Shown: positions 34,003 to 43,636, counted from the first letter of the stretch. The stretch is DNA of 53,029 nt from Lacunisphaera sp. (GCA_029945855.1 JAQSDJ010000058.1:1124-54152), one strand, 5' to 3'. Made by a program: numbers and translations. The notes: a model not told the origin generated them from the letters alone.

Positions 34003-34848
34003 ATGCTGACGGTCCTCGAAATCATCAAGCGGACGACCGAGTTTTTGGACAAACGCGGCGTGGAGTCCGCCCGGCTCAACGCCGAGCTGCTCATCGGCCA
34101 TGCCCTCGCGCTGAAGCGCATGCCGCTTTATCTGCAGTTCGAGCGGCCGCTGACCGAGACGGAGCTGGAAAAAATCCGGCCGCTGGTCAAACGGCGCGGC
34201 AACCGCGAACCATTGCAATACATCACGGGCGAGACCGAGTTCGCCGGCCTGAAGCTCAAGGTGGATGCGCGCGCGCTCATTCCGCGGCCCGAGACCGAGC
34301 GGCTGGTCGAATTGTTGCAGGAGCAGTGGGTGACCCCGCCGGCCAGTATCCTCGATCTCGGCACGGGCAGCGGGGCCATCGCCCTCGCCTTGGCGAAGGT
34401 CTTCCCGGAAGCAGCGGTCACGGCGGTTGACCAGAGCGAGGCGGCGCTGGCCCTGGCGCGCGAGAATGCGGCGGCTACGGGTCTCGCGGGGCGGGTGACT
34501 TTTCTCGCCTCCGATTGGTTTTCCGCGCTGCCCCCCGACCGGCGGTTCCAGCTGATCGTGGCCAATCCGCCCTATCTGTCGGACGCGGAGACCGGCGCGG
34601 CCCAACCGGAGGTGAAGGATTTTGAACCGGTGACCGCGTTGTCCGCCGGCCCGAACAGCGCGGCGGCGCTGGAACTGATCATACCCCAAGCCCGGGCCTA
34701 CCTTGAACCGGGCGGCCTGCTCGCGTGCGAGACGGGCATAGCGCAACACCCGCAATTGCTGGCCTTGGCGGCGGGCGCGGGCTACGTCCGCACGGACTCA
34801 CGCCAGGACCTGACCGGCCGCGACCGCTACGTCTTAGCCTTTGTTTAG
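34003..34848 (+). CDS. prmC: Release-factor glutamine methyltransferase
   Basis: A 281-residue SAM-dependent enzyme that N5-methylates the glutamine of the release-factor GGQ motif. The SAM loop is ILDLGTGSGAIALALA and the substrate-binding motif is VANPPYLSD. An N-terminal helical domain with SARLNAELLIGHAL and EPLQYITGETEF matches PrmC. ATG 34003 lies one base after the prfA stop. Its last 15 bases overlap the convergent prc gene. Confidence 0.96.
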   Translation: MLTVLEIIKRTTEFLDKRGVESARLNAELLIGHALALKRMPLYLQFERPLTETELEKIRPLVKRRGNREPLQYITGETEFAGLKLKVDARALIPRPETERLVELLQEQWVTPPASILDLGTGSGAIALALAKVFPEAAVTAVDQSEAALALARENAAATGLAGRVTFLASDWFSALPPDRRFQLIVANPPYLSDAETGAAQPEVKDFEPVTALSAGPNSAAALELIIPQARAYLEPGGLLACETGIAQHPQLLALAAGAGYVRTDSRQDLTGRDRYVLAFV

Positions 34849-37044
34849 GCTGCCGAGGGCGGTGATGGGTGCGCGGCCGTCGGCCCAATACTGCGGATCC
34901 TGGTTCAGGCGCAGGGCGTCGGTCATGACGCGCAGCGTCTCGCGCAGATGGACATCGAGCTTCGCCTGCTCCTCGGCGCTGGGGGCGTCGGTGTCGCCGT
35001 CGTCCACGGTCGCCACGGCCTCCGGTTTCGGTCCCTCGGCTTCCGCCTTCAGGAGGGAGTCGAGCTTGATCTCGCGAACCGGGAAGTTCGTCTTGGCGAG
35101 CAGGTCGCGTTCGGCGTCCATCTTCTTCTTGAATTCGTCGTCGGAGAGCTTCAGCGCCTGGCGCTGTTCGAGGTTGAGCGAGATGGTCTTTTGTTCCTGC
35201 CGCTCCTTGAACCAGTCGATGTTCTTCTGCAGGTAGGTGAATTCTTCGAGCTGTGCCTGCCGTTCGCGGCTGGCCTCGAGCAACGGCTTCACGAAGGTCT
35301 GGGCGAGGGCCTTGCCCGCGAAGGGCGTGGCCTTGATCTCATCCCACACCAGGGCGTGGGGCAGGCTGGCCTCGCCGATCGGGAGGAAATCGTCGATGGA
35401 GGGCAGGGTGATGTCCGGAACCACGCCCTTCTTCTGGGTGGAGGCGCCGTTGGGCAGGTAGAATTTCCGCACGGTGAGCTTCGCCGCGCCGGTGTTCTCG
35501 ACGTTCTGGCTGAGGCGGGGGAGGTAATTCTTCATCTCCAGCACGGCCTGCACGGTGCCCTTGCCGTGGGTGGAGCTGTCCCCGATGATGACGGCGCGGC
35601 CGTAATTCTGCAGGGCGCCGGCGAAAATTTCCGAGGCGGAGGCGCTGAAGCGGGAGGTCAGCACGGCGAGCGGACCCTGGTAGGCGACGGCGGGGTTCGA
35701 GTCGCTGTCGACCGTGACTTGTCCCTGGAAATCGCGCTCCTGCACCACCGGGCCCTGGTCGATGAACAGGCCGGTGAGGTCGACGGCCTCGGACAGGAGG
35801 CCGCCGCCGTTGCGGCGCAGGTCGATGACGAGCGCCTTGATGCCCTGGGCCTTGAGCTTGCCGATGAGTTCCGCGACGTCCTGCGTGGCGGTGCTCTTGA
35901 CCGCGGATTCCTCGGAGTCGTCCGGGGGGCCGTAGAAGGAATTCAGCGCGATGACGCCGACCGGCACGGTCTGCTGGCTCTCGCCGGGCACCTCGTAGAT
36001 GGAGGCGGAGGCACGGGCGGAGTTCAGCTTGATGACATCGCGGGTGATGAGGACCTGCTTGGTCTTGGCGGCGTCGAGCGCATCGTGCGGGAGGATGGTC
36101 AGGGTGACCTTGGTGTTCTTGTCGCCGCGGATCATGTCGACGATGCGGCGGAGCTTCATGCCGATGACCTCGATGTTCTCCGCGCCGTCCTGCTGGACGG
36201 CGACGATCTTGTCGTTCACCCGGATCTGCCCGCTCTGGAAGGCCGGTCCGCCGGGCACGACCTCGCGCACCACGCAGTTGCCGTCTTCCTCGATGCTCAG
36301 CACGGCGCCGATGCCCACGAGGGAGAGCTTCATCTGGATGCTGAAATCCTTCAACGTGTCGGAGGAGAAGTAGGACGAGTGCGGATCATACATCCGGGTG
36401 AGGCTGGAGAGGAACATTTCCTGCACGTCGAAGGACTCGATGTCGCCGAGATTTTTCAGCATGCGCTCGTAGCGCTTGCGGACGGTGGTCTTGGCGTCGT
36501 CCACGGTCTTCTTGGCCAGCAGGTCCTGCAGGATCTCATATTTGATGCGCCGGCGCCAGAGGTCGTCGGCCTCGGCGGGGGTGGCCGGGAACGGGTTCTT
36601 GCTGCGGTCGGGCGTGTAGGACTCGTTGGCGGTGAAATCGAAGTCCTTTTGCAGTTCCCCAAACAGCCAGGTGGTGCGGGCCTTCACGCGCTGTTCGTAG
36701 GTCTGGTAGATCTCGAAGGCGGTATCGATGTTGCCCAGGTAGGCCAGGTCGGTCTCGATGCGCGGGCCGTATTGGCGGCGGAAGGCCTGCTCATCCAAGG
36801 CGGTGAAGAAAAGCCGCTGGGGATCCAGTTCCTTCAGGTAGTCGGAGATCAGCTCCGGATAATCGGTCGAGGATACCGCCGTCTTGTTGTAGTGAAAATA
36901 CTCGAGCATCTGCACCAGAGTGCGCGTCTCCAGGCGCATGACGGGCGTGGTCTTGAAGGTGCGGTCCGGCGCGCCGAACGTGCTGAGCAGGAGGGTCAGC
37001 GACAGGGCGGAGATTTTGAGAAGAATGCGGAGGGAGTAATTCAC
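34834..37044 (-). CDS. prc: C-terminal processing peptidase (Prc/tail-specific protease)
   Basis: A 736-residue exported protease with an N-terminal signal (MNYSLRILLKISALSLTLLL). A helical N-terminal domain (LDPQRLFFTALDEQ) precedes a PDZ domain (LVGIGAVLSIEEDGNCVVRE, VPGGPAFQSG) and the S41 core. The catalytic Ser is in TSRFSASASEIFAGAL and the Lys in STHGKGTVQ. A DUF3340-type C-terminal helical domain follows. Prc degrades or trims periplasmic proteins from their C termini, including peptidoglycan hydrolases. Length and order match the family. Confidence 0.93.
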   Translation of the reverse strand: MNYSLRILLKISALSLTLLLSTFGAPDRTFKTTPVMRLETRTLVQMLEYFHYNKTAVSSTDYPELISDYLKELDPQRLFFTALDEQAFRRQYGPRIETDLAYLGNIDTAFEIYQTYEQRVKARTTWLFGELQKDFDFTANESYTPDRSKNPFPATPAEADDLWRRRIKYEILQDLLAKKTVDDAKTTVRKRYERMLKNLGDIESFDVQEMFLSSLTRMYDPHSSYFSSDTLKDFSIQMKLSLVGIGAVLSIEEDGNCVVREVVPGGPAFQSGQIRVNDKIVAVQQDGAENIEVIGMKLRRIVDMIRGDKNTKVTLTILPHDALDAAKTKQVLITRDVIKLNSARASASIYEVPGESQQTVPVGVIALNSFYGPPDDSEESAVKSTATQDVAELIGKLKAQGIKALVIDLRRNGGGLLSEAVDLTGLFIDQGPVVQERDFQGQVTVDSDSNPAVAYQGPLAVLTSRFSASASEIFAGALQNYGRAVIIGDSSTHGKGTVQAVLEMKNYLPRLSQNVENTGAAKLTVRKFYLPNGASTQKKGVVPDITLPSIDDFLPIGEASLPHALVWDEIKATPFAGKALAQTFVKPLLEASRERQAQLEEFTYLQKNIDWFKERQEQKTISLNLEQRQALKLSDDEFKKKMDAERDLLAKTNFPVREIKLDSLLKAEAEGPKPEAVATVDDGDTDAPSAEEQAKLDVHLRETLRVMTDALRLNQDPQYWADGRAPITALGSLNKG

Positions 37045-37186
37045 AAGGGGAGGCGGATTTAGTTACGGATTAGTCGCGTAAAAACGAGAATTGTTTCTGC
37101 CATATGTTGAATTGCACAAAGGGTGAGGCCGAAGGCGCGGGCCGGGCGGTGGAATCCTTTCGCTGGCGTCCTCGAGGGGAGTTGGC

Positions 37187-38080
37187 TTAATGACGGCTGA
37201 GCAGGTCTTTGGCCTCATCAAGGATGCGTTTTTCGTCCTCAGTCAGGGCGCCGAAACCATCGCTGTTGATCTTGTCGAGGATGCGGTCGACCTCGGCCCG
37301 CAGGTGGGTGGTAGGCTGCGCGAGGTTCCCCTTGGAGCCGGTGCCGGGGGATTTGGCCGGTTTGCGCCAGCGCAGCCAGGCGGGCAGCTCGATGCTCGCG
37401 GCACGGTCCCAGCCGTGGTTGGCGTGAAAATACCGATAATAGACCCAGCCGGCCAGCATCCCGCCGAGATGGGCGGAGTAGGCGATGCCCAGATCGGAGC
37501 CTTTGCCGGGCAGTTCGCTGAACAGGAAACCGAACAGATCGACGCCAAGGAGGATCCAGGCCAGATACTTCGGCTTGATGGTGACCGGCAGGACAAAGAA
37601 CAGCAGGAAGGTGATCTCCCTTTCCGGATAGAAACAGGCAAAGAGGATGAACAGAGCCATGACGGACGCGGAGACGCCGATCAGCGTCCCGCCGCCGACG
37701 AGATAGCGCGTGGCCAGCCAGAGAATCGCCCCGGTGACCGCCGCAGCGACCATGACCGTCAGGAATCGGCGTGAGCCCAGCAGCGGCAGTAGTTCCCGGC
37801 CGAGCATGTATAGGCCCAAGCCATTGAAGAGGATGTGCAGGATGTTGGCATGCAACAGGGTGTAGGTCACCAGCGTCCACACATGCCACTCGCGCAGACC
37901 GAGCGGGGTCAGCGCGAACAGGGTCTCGACCACGTTTGATCCCAGACGGCTCCTGACCAGATCCAGACCGGCAATATTCTGCAGCACGAAGCCGGAGACC
38001 AAGGCGCACAGAATCCAGGTCAGAATCGAGGTGGTCCGGGGTGCGTAGTCATCGCGCATGTAGGATCTGTCGGACAGCAT
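37187..38080 (-). CDS. Rhomboid intramembrane serine protease with helical tail
   Basis: A 297-residue membrane protein. The catalytic dyad is Ser137 in TLIGVSASVMAL and His204 in YSAHLGGMLAGW; the membrane helix with HANILHILFNGLGL carries the conserved His and Asn. About six membrane segments are predicted. A soluble C-terminal extension follows (RAEVDRILDKINSDGFGALT and then EDEKRILDEAKDLL), a helical domain found on many rhomboids of this group. The start at 38080 is chosen; ATG 38059 is also plausible. It is divergent from the ferredoxin gene. Confidence 0.9.
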   Translation of the reverse strand: MLSDRSYMRDDYAPRTTSILTWILCALVSGFVLQNIAGLDLVRSRLGSNVVETLFALTPLGLREWHVWTLVTYTLLHANILHILFNGLGLYMLGRELLPLLGSRRFLTVMVAAAVTGAILWLATRYLVGGGTLIGVSASVMALFILFACFYPEREITFLLFFVLPVTIKPKYLAWILLGVDLFGFLFSELPGKGSDLGIAYSAHLGGMLAGWVYYRYFHANHGWDRAASIELPAWLRWRKPAKSPGTGSKGNLAQPTTHLRAEVDRILDKINSDGFGALTEDEKRILDEAKDLLSRH

Positions 38081-38205
38081 GGCCGGAAGTTAAGCCGCAT
38101 GTGGGCAAAGACAAGTCCGCCTGCGTCATCACCACCATCGCGGCAGGACAACCTAAGTCTGGCCTCTTCTTGACAGGCCGGTGGATTATCTTTGAGTTGC
38201 CGCAA

Positions 38206-38442
38206 ATGGCCAACAAAGCAGAAAAGTGGAAAGACAATGCAGCTGGCAAATTCTATGTCGATCAGCAGTGCATCGACTGTGATCTTTGCCGTGAAACCGC
38301 CCCGGGCTTCTTCAAACGGCATGAGGAGGGTGGTTATTCCTTCGTGCATGCCCAGCCTACCACGGAAGAAGAAACGCAGCAGTGCACGGAGGCGCTGGAA
38401 GGCTGCCCGGTTGAAGCCATCGGCAACGACGGCGAGGAGTAA
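38206..38442 (+). CDS. Small ferredoxin
   Basis: A 78-residue acidic protein with one iron-sulfur motif: CIDCDLC followed by a distal CP in LEGCPVEAIG. This arrangement fits a single [4Fe-4S] (or 3Fe-4S) cluster as in Fer4_13/15 ferredoxins. It transfers electrons in the cytosol, but the partner is not evident from the neighbourhood. ATG 38206 is chosen since the upstream extension runs into the divergent promoter space. A terminator follows 8 bases after the stop. Confidence 0.87.
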   Translation: MANKAEKWKDNAAGKFYVDQQCIDCDLCRETAPGFFKRHEEGGYSFVHAQPTTEEETQQCTEALEGCPVEAIGNDGEE

Positions 38443-38450
38443 CCCTTGCA

Positions 38451-38476
38451 AGCCGCTCATTCGGGCGGCTTTTCTT
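38451..38476 (+). terminator. Intrinsic terminator after the ferredoxin gene
   Basis: AGCCGC-tcattcgg-GCGGCT is a 6-bp GC-rich stem followed by TTTCTT. It starts 8 bases after the ferredoxin stop and separates it from the TonB-dependent receptor gene. Confidence 0.75.
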
Positions 38477-38517
38477 GGCCCTTCGTGTTAAGTAGGCTTC
38501 CGTCGAAAGGTAACCCA

Positions 38518-40383
38518 ATGGCATCCGGTCTAAGGTTTTTCCACCGGTCAATGTTGACCGGAATCGGTCTGCGCTGCGGATTGGCCGTGATGGGCGTCGT
38601 CGGCAGTCTCCGGGCTGATGACGCGGCCTATGCTTTGCCCAAGTATGTCGTTTTTTCCGCACAGGTGGCCAATCAGACCCCGGTCAGCACCTTCGCCATG
38701 CCGGTCTCCGGTCTGCGCTTCGAGCCCCGGGTCGATGTGCAGGAGCGAAACCTCGCCGAGGGGCAGGCGGATGTCGCCATCCGCGGCGGAGTGTTCGAGA
38801 ACACCGGATTCAAGATCGGCGCGGTCGCGCTTTTCGACCCGCAAACCGGTCATTATTTCGCGGAGATTCCCGTCGCCCCGGCGATGCTGCAATCACCGAA
38901 GGTCCTGACCGGCGCGCAGAATGCCGTGGCGGGATTCAATGCCGGGGTCGGCACCATCGCCTATGGCTGGCGGCCCATCGAGCAGCGGGGCGAGGCGGCG
39001 TTGGCGGCGGGTGATTACGCTTCCAATCGGCAGAGCTTGTATCAGGGCGTGGTCGCTCCCGCCACGCCTGCCGGCCTGACCCTGGCTGCGGATGCGGAAC
39101 TGTCCCGTTCCGAGTCCGATGGCTCGGTGCCGTTTGGCGACCACCACTTCGAGCGTGCGGCCGGCCGGCTCCAGTTGCGCGGGGCACAGAGCCAGACGGA
39201 TTTCTTCGCCGGGTGGCAGCGGAAATTCTTCGGCTGGCCCAATCTCTACACGCCTTTCGGCTTCAACGAGACCGAAGATCTCCGCACCGACCTTTATGTT
39301 GTCAACCACCGGGCCTGGTCATCCGGCGGGGATTTCTGGCAGCTCGGTGCCTACTACCGGCGCAACTATGACGATTACGAATTCAACCGCGTGGTGCCGG
39401 GCGCCTCGAATCCCTTCCAGCACACCACCCGTGTTCGCTCCGTTTCGCTCGAGGGACGCCACACCTTCGCCGGCTGGGCCCTCGCCGCCAGCGCCCAGGC
39501 CATGCACGACAGCCTCGAGTCCACCGCGCTGACGTTCGGCCGATTCAGGAATCGCTCCTATCTCAAGCTCGCCGCGGTGCCGGAATTCAACCGCGAGACC
39601 TCCGCGGGCAGACTCCTGCTGCGGGCCGGCGCGACCTATGACGACACCAATCGCGATCCCTCCGCGATTTCACCGCTCGTGTCCGCCGCGCTGACCCGGC
39701 CGGACGGCTCGCGGCTCTACGCCGAATATTCGGAAAGCACCCAGGTGCCGACCTACACCGCCCTCAATTCCAATCCCACGGCCGGTCTTTTCCGCGGCAA
39801 CCCCAACCTGGGCCGCGGAACCAGCCGCAATCTGGAGGCGGGAGTCACCGTCAAGGCGGACGGTTGGACCGTGGAGTCAGCGGCATTTTATCGGTGGGAT
39901 GACGCGCTGACGGACTGGACCTTTGCGCGGGGCGTCACGGCGCGCACCGCCAATCCCGTGGACATCGGCACGTTCGGCCTCGAGGTCGTCGCCACCCGCC
40001 GGTCGCCGCGCTATGATTTGGTCCTGGGCTACACCTGGCTCGACAAGTCTGCCGATTACGGTTCCGCCAACGTCGACGCCAGTTTCTATGCGCTGAATTT
40101 CGCCCGGCACCGGCTGACCGCCGCGGTGGTGCTGCGGCTCGGCGCCGGCTTTGAGCTGCGCTTGGACAATGAATACCGCGTGCAGGAGAAAAACTTCCTG
40201 CGCACCATCGGTGGCGACCAGGCCTTCCTCTCGGCGCTCGGCCTCCATTACCTGCCGCCCGGGGTGAGCGGCCTCGAGTTCTCGCTGCTGGTGGACAATC
40301 TCTGGGACAGCGATTTTCAGGAAGTGCCGGCTGTGCCCGCCGCGCGCCGCCAGTTCTCCGCCGGCGCCGCCTACCGCTGGTGA
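38518..40383 (+). CDS. TonB-dependent outer-membrane receptor
   Basis: A 621-residue protein with a signal region and then a plug-like section (VSGLRFEPRVDVQERN and ADVAIRGGVFENTGF), followed by alternating beta strands rich in Tyr, Trp and Arg pairs typical of a 22-stranded barrel. The final residues AGAAYRW give the aromatic C terminus of outer-membrane barrels. The plug is compact and I cannot find a clear TonB box. The ligand is unknown; no riboswitch is seen upstream. Confidence 0.85.
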   Translation: MASGLRFFHRSMLTGIGLRCGLAVMGVVGSLRADDAAYALPKYVVFSAQVANQTPVSTFAMPVSGLRFEPRVDVQERNLAEGQADVAIRGGVFENTGFKIGAVALFDPQTGHYFAEIPVAPAMLQSPKVLTGAQNAVAGFNAGVGTIAYGWRPIEQRGEAALAAGDYASNRQSLYQGVVAPATPAGLTLAADAELSRSESDGSVPFGDHHFERAAGRLQLRGAQSQTDFFAGWQRKFFGWPNLYTPFGFNETEDLRTDLYVVNHRAWSSGGDFWQLGAYYRRNYDDYEFNRVVPGASNPFQHTTRVRSVSLEGRHTFAGWALAASAQAMHDSLESTALTFGRFRNRSYLKLAAVPEFNRETSAGRLLLRAGATYDDTNRDPSAISPLVSAALTRPDGSRLYAEYSESTQVPTYTALNSNPTAGLFRGNPNLGRGTSRNLEAGVTVKADGWTVESAAFYRWDDALTDWTFARGVTARTANPVDIGTFGLEVVATRRSPRYDLVLGYTWLDKSADYGSANVDASFYALNFARHRLTAAVVLRLGAGFELRLDNEYRVQEKNFLRTIGGDQAFLSALGLHYLPPGVSGLEFSLLVDNLWDSDFQEVPAVPAARRQFSAGAAYRW

Positions 40384-40398
40384 GGGGTGGGTGTTTTT

Positions 40399-40463
40399 GT
40401 GGGCCAGCGAGCTTGCTCGCGCTTTCAGGATGACCGAAGGCGTGAGCAAGCTCACTCGCCCAC
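40399..40463. repeat. Inverted pair of GAGC hairpin words
   Basis: GTGGGCCAGCGAGCTTGCTC followed by GCGC (40399-40422) and GCGTGAGCAAGCTCACTCGC followed by CCAC (40440-40463) are imperfect inverted copies. Each arm contains its own small hairpin (GCGAGC-tt-GCTCGC, GTGAGC-aa-GCTCAC). It lies between the receptor stop and the M3 peptidase start. Confidence 0.65.
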
Positions 40464-40540
40464 CTCATACCCCAGCTATCAGGTTTCCCGCCTTTTCCTC
40501 CCTTGACACCTCCGCGCTCCCCGCGGTCATTACGCGGCCG

Positions 40541-42619
40541 ATGGACAATCCCTTTCTCGATCGCTCGTTCCTGATCCGCTGGTCGCAACTCACCGCCGGG
40601 CAGGTCGTGCCCGCCGTCGAACAGGCGCTCACGGACGCGGAAGCCGCGCTCGCTCGCCTCACCCGCCTTGATCCGGTCGCGGCCGATTTTCCCAACACTT
40701 TCCTCGCCCTGGAGGAAGCCGGCGACCTGTTGAATGAAACCTGGGGGAAGGTCACGCACCTGACCTCGGTGGCCGATTCGCCGGAGTTGCGCGCGGCGCA
40801 CAATGCCGTGCTGCCGAAAGTCTCCGCTTTCTTCGCCCGCATCCCCCTGAATGCGGCCTTGTGGCTCCGCCTGAAGGCCGCGGCGGCGCATCCGCTGTCC
40901 GCCGCCCTGACCGGCGAGCACCGGCGGCTGCTTGACGAAACCATGGCCGAGTTCCGCCAGCAGGGTGCCGACCTGCCGCCGGAGAAAAAGCAGCGGCTGG
41001 AGGCTTTGCAGGCGGAGCTGGCCCAGCTGACGCAGAAGTATGCGGAAAACGTCCTCGACGCGACCAACGCCTGGGAACTGGTCGTTCGTGATGTGGCCCG
41101 CCTGCGGGGTTTGCCCGCGCATGCGCGCGAGGCGGCCCGCCAGAACGCGTTGCAGAAAGGGCAGGGGACGGAGGCGGCCCCCGCGTGGCGCTTCACCCTG
41201 CACGGGCCTTCGCAGGAACCGGTGATGCTTTACGCGGAGGATGCGGATCTGCGGCGCGAGGTCTGGCAGGCCGCGGCGGCTGTCGGCGTGCAAGCGCCGC
41301 ACGAAAACCGGGAACTGGTCCAACGCATCCTCTCCCTTCGCCAGGAAAAGGCCGCGCTGCTGGGGCAGGCGCATTTTGCCGACCTCGTGCTCGCACGCCG
41401 CATGGCGAAGTCCGGCGCGCAGGCCCTGGCGTTCATCGAGGATCTGCACCGGCGGATCACGCCCGCCTTCGCGCGCGAGTGCCGCGAACTCGAGCAGTTC
41501 AAGGCGGAGCAGACCGGATCGGCGCCGGCGCCCCTGGCGCCGTGGGAGGTGGGCTTCTGGGCCGAGCGGTTGCGGCGCTCCCGCCATGATTTCGACGAGG
41601 AACAGCTGCGGCCGTATTTCCCGATGGAGCGCGTGCTCGCGGGAATGTTCGAGATCACGCATCGTGTGTTCGGCATCAAGGTGACGGAGCGGCCGGCCGG
41701 GGCGGTCGAGGTCTGGCATCCCGAGGTGAAGCTCTACGACGTGCACGACGAGGCGGGCCGGCATCTCGGTTCCTTTTACGCCGACTGGTTTCCCCGCGAC
41801 TCCAAGCGCGGCGGCGCGTGGATGAACTCCCTCATCACCGGCGGTCCCCGCGACGGCCGGCGCCTGCCGCATCTCGGGCTCATGTGCGGCAACATGACGC
41901 CGCCGATCCCCTCGACGGGCTCAGGGCCGGGGGTCGGCCGGCCCGCGTTGCTCACCCATCGCGAGGTCGAGACGGTCTTCCACGAGTTCGGCCACCTGTT
42001 GCACCACCTGTTCGGCGAGGTCGGGGTCAAGTCGCTCAACGGCACGAACGTCGCGTGGGACTTCGTCGAGCTGCCCTCGCAGATCATGGAGAACTGGTGC
42101 TGGGAACGCGCCAGCCTCGACCTGTTCGCCCGCCATCATGAAACCGGCGAGGTGATCCCGGACGCGCTCTTCCAGCGGATGGTCGGGGCCAAGAATTTCC
42201 GCAGCGCCGCGGCCACCATGCGCCAGCTGGCTTTCGCCCGTCTGGACCTCGAACTGCACCTGCGCACGTCCGACTATACGGAGGGCGACCTGTCGCCGAA
42301 GCTGCAGACGTTGTTGCACGGCTATCTCGTGCCCACCCGGCCGCCCGCGCCCACGGCCGAAAACCGCTTCACGCACATCTTCGCCGATCCCGTGGGCTAC
42401 GCCGCCGGCTACTATTCCTACAAGTGGGCGGAGGTGCTCGATGCGGACGCGTTCACGCGGTTCAAGCGCGAGGGCATCTTCAACCGCGCGGTCGGCGCCG
42501 AGTTCGTGGCCAAGGTGCTCAGTCGCGGCAACGCGGCCGACCCGATGCAGCTGTTCGTCGACTTCATGGGCCGGCCGCCCGATCAGGCGGCCCTGCTGCT
42601 CCGCGCCGGGCTGGCCTGA
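40541..42619 (+). CDS. M3-family oligopeptidase
   Basis: A 692-residue cytosolic zinc peptidase that cleaves short peptides, similar to oligopeptidase A/Dcp. The metal-binding motif HEFGH is at residues 481-485 and a further glutamate ligand is available in the following WDFVELPSQIMENW. ATG 40541 (MDNPFLDRSF) fits the family; the upstream frame reads through the hairpin words. Upstream of HEFGH, the family's TPPxGGRPALLTH stretch is interrupted by STGSGPGV, encoded by a dispersed DNA word at 41908-41928. Confidence 0.93.
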   Translation: MDNPFLDRSFLIRWSQLTAGQVVPAVEQALTDAEAALARLTRLDPVAADFPNTFLALEEAGDLLNETWGKVTHLTSVADSPELRAAHNAVLPKVSAFFARIPLNAALWLRLKAAAAHPLSAALTGEHRRLLDETMAEFRQQGADLPPEKKQRLEALQAELAQLTQKYAENVLDATNAWELVVRDVARLRGLPAHAREAARQNALQKGQGTEAAPAWRFTLHGPSQEPVMLYAEDADLRREVWQAAAAVGVQAPHENRELVQRILSLRQEKAALLGQAHFADLVLARRMAKSGAQALAFIEDLHRRITPAFARECRELEQFKAEQTGSAPAPLAPWEVGFWAERLRRSRHDFDEEQLRPYFPMERVLAGMFEITHRVFGIKVTERPAGAVEVWHPEVKLYDVHDEAGRHLGSFYADWFPRDSKRGGAWMNSLITGGPRDGRRLPHLGLMCGNMTPPIPSTGSGPGVGRPALLTHREVETVFHEFGHLLHHLFGEVGVKSLNGTNVAWDFVELPSQIMENWCWERASLDLFARHHETGEVIPDALFQRMVGAKNFRSAAATMRQLAFARLDLELHLRTSDYTEGDLSPKLQTLLHGYLVPTRPPAPTAENRFTHIFADPVGYAAGYYSYKWAEVLDADAFTRFKREGIFNRAVGAEFVAKVLSRGNAADPMQLFVDFMGRPPDQAALLLRAGLA
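41908..41928. repeat. Dispersed word inside the M3 peptidase gene
   Basis: CCCTCGACGGGCTCAGGGCC resembles the interspersed word also present in the glycosylase gene (1685-1706). It adds about eight residues, STGSGPGV, between MTPPIP and GRPALLTH without breaking the frame. On the antisense it reads PGPEPVEG, a peptide string I recognise from spurious genes annotated across this repeat class. Insertion is inference. Confidence 0.55.
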
Positions 42620-42722
42620 GGCGTTTACAACGGTCAGTCCCGTTTCCAGCGGGGTATTTTCCGCTGGAAAAAACACCCCGGCTGGCAATCAGTCTTCCCA
42701 TCCCAACCAACCCGTTTTCACC

Positions 42723-43415
42723 ATGATGATCTACATCGCTCTCCTGATTATTCCGTTCCTGTTCGGCTTCTACGCGCAGATGCGCGTGTCGAGCGCCTAC
42801 AACAAGAATGTCCGGATCCCCTCGCGCGGCCGCATCACCGGCCGTGAGGCCGCCGCTGCTGTGATGCAGAGCGCCGGCGTCCAAGGGGTCGAGATCGTCG
42901 AGATCCCCGGCCATCTGACCGACCACTACGATCCGTCGAAGCGGCGGCTCGCGCTGTCCTCCGAGAACTACCACGGCTACAGTCTGGCCGCGCTCGGCGT
43001 GTCGGCCCACGAGGCCGGTCATGCCATCCAACACAAGGTCGGCTATTCCATGATGACGCTGCGACAGACGCTCGTGCCCGCCACGCAGATCGCCGCGGGC
43101 GCCTCGAATTTCCTCATTTTGGCCGGCGTTCTCCTGATCAGCACCGCGATCGGCGGCAAGATGCTCGTGCTTGGCGCGGTTGCCCTCGGGGTCATCTGTC
43201 TTTTCCAGCTGGTCACGCTGCCCGTCGAGTTTGACGCCACCCGTCGTGCCAAGCTGCAGCTGGTCAACCTGGGCATTGTCGAGCCCAGCGAGATGAAGGG
43301 CGTGCATGAGACGCTCGATGCCGCGGCGCTGACCTACGTGGCGGCGTTCGTCGCCTCGCTCGGCAGCTTGCTGCACATCTTGCTCATCCTGTCCGGCAGC
43401 CGCCGCGACGACTGA
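42723..43415 (+). CDS. YugP-type membrane zinc metallopeptidase
   Basis: A 230-residue membrane protein with an N-terminal helix (MIYIALLIIPFLFGFYAQM), the zinc motif HEAGH (residues 96-100) in LGVSAHEAGHAIQHKVGYS and two to three C-terminal membrane segments. This is the Zn_peptidase_2 (PF04298) layout, whose cellular substrates are unknown. ATG 42723 gives the short N terminus of the family. It is followed by a strong terminator. Confidence 0.9.
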   Translation: MMIYIALLIIPFLFGFYAQMRVSSAYNKNVRIPSRGRITGREAAAAVMQSAGVQGVEIVEIPGHLTDHYDPSKRRLALSSENYHGYSLAALGVSAHEAGHAIQHKVGYSMMTLRQTLVPATQIAAGASNFLILAGVLLISTAIGGKMLVLGAVALGVICLFQLVTLPVEFDATRRAKLQLVNLGIVEPSEMKGVHETLDAAALTYVAAFVASLGSLLHILLILSGSRRDD

Positions 43416-43441
43416 GTTCGGATCCATTTCTCGGATCTGCA

Positions 43442-43467
43442 AGCCGGCCGCAGGGCCGGCTTTTTTT
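43442..43467 (+). terminator. Intrinsic terminator after the zinc peptidase gene
   Basis: AGCCGGCC-gcag-GGCCGGCT is an 8-bp GC-rich stem followed by TTTTTT. It starts 27 bases after the stop of the YugP-type gene. Confidence 0.9.
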
Positions 43468-43636
43468 GCGCAGCTAAGTCCGGGGACAATCGGACTGGTC
43501 GATTTTGGCGGGATTGCCGGCGATCAGCCCAGGGGGCAGGAACACGGGGAAAATAGTATTGTGACCATTCACTGCTTGCGGCCAGCTAAGGGCCGATTGT
43601 TACCCGTTCCAGTCAGTTTGGTTGTTCCCTTCACCC

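Noticed and set aside
34948-37062. A 704-codon open frame on the plus strand
   Set aside because: It is antisense to prc, which has signal peptide, PDZ and S41 catalytic residues. The antisense product is low-complexity.
38165-38195. A TTGACA-like promoter before the ferredoxin gene
   Set aside because: The -35-like word is present, but no good -10 lies 16-18 bases downstream; the TATCTT word is too close.
38443-38517. Possible cobalamin riboswitch ahead of the TonB-dependent receptor
   Set aside because: The space is only 75 bases, contains the ferredoxin terminator, and lacks the conserved B12-box sequence.
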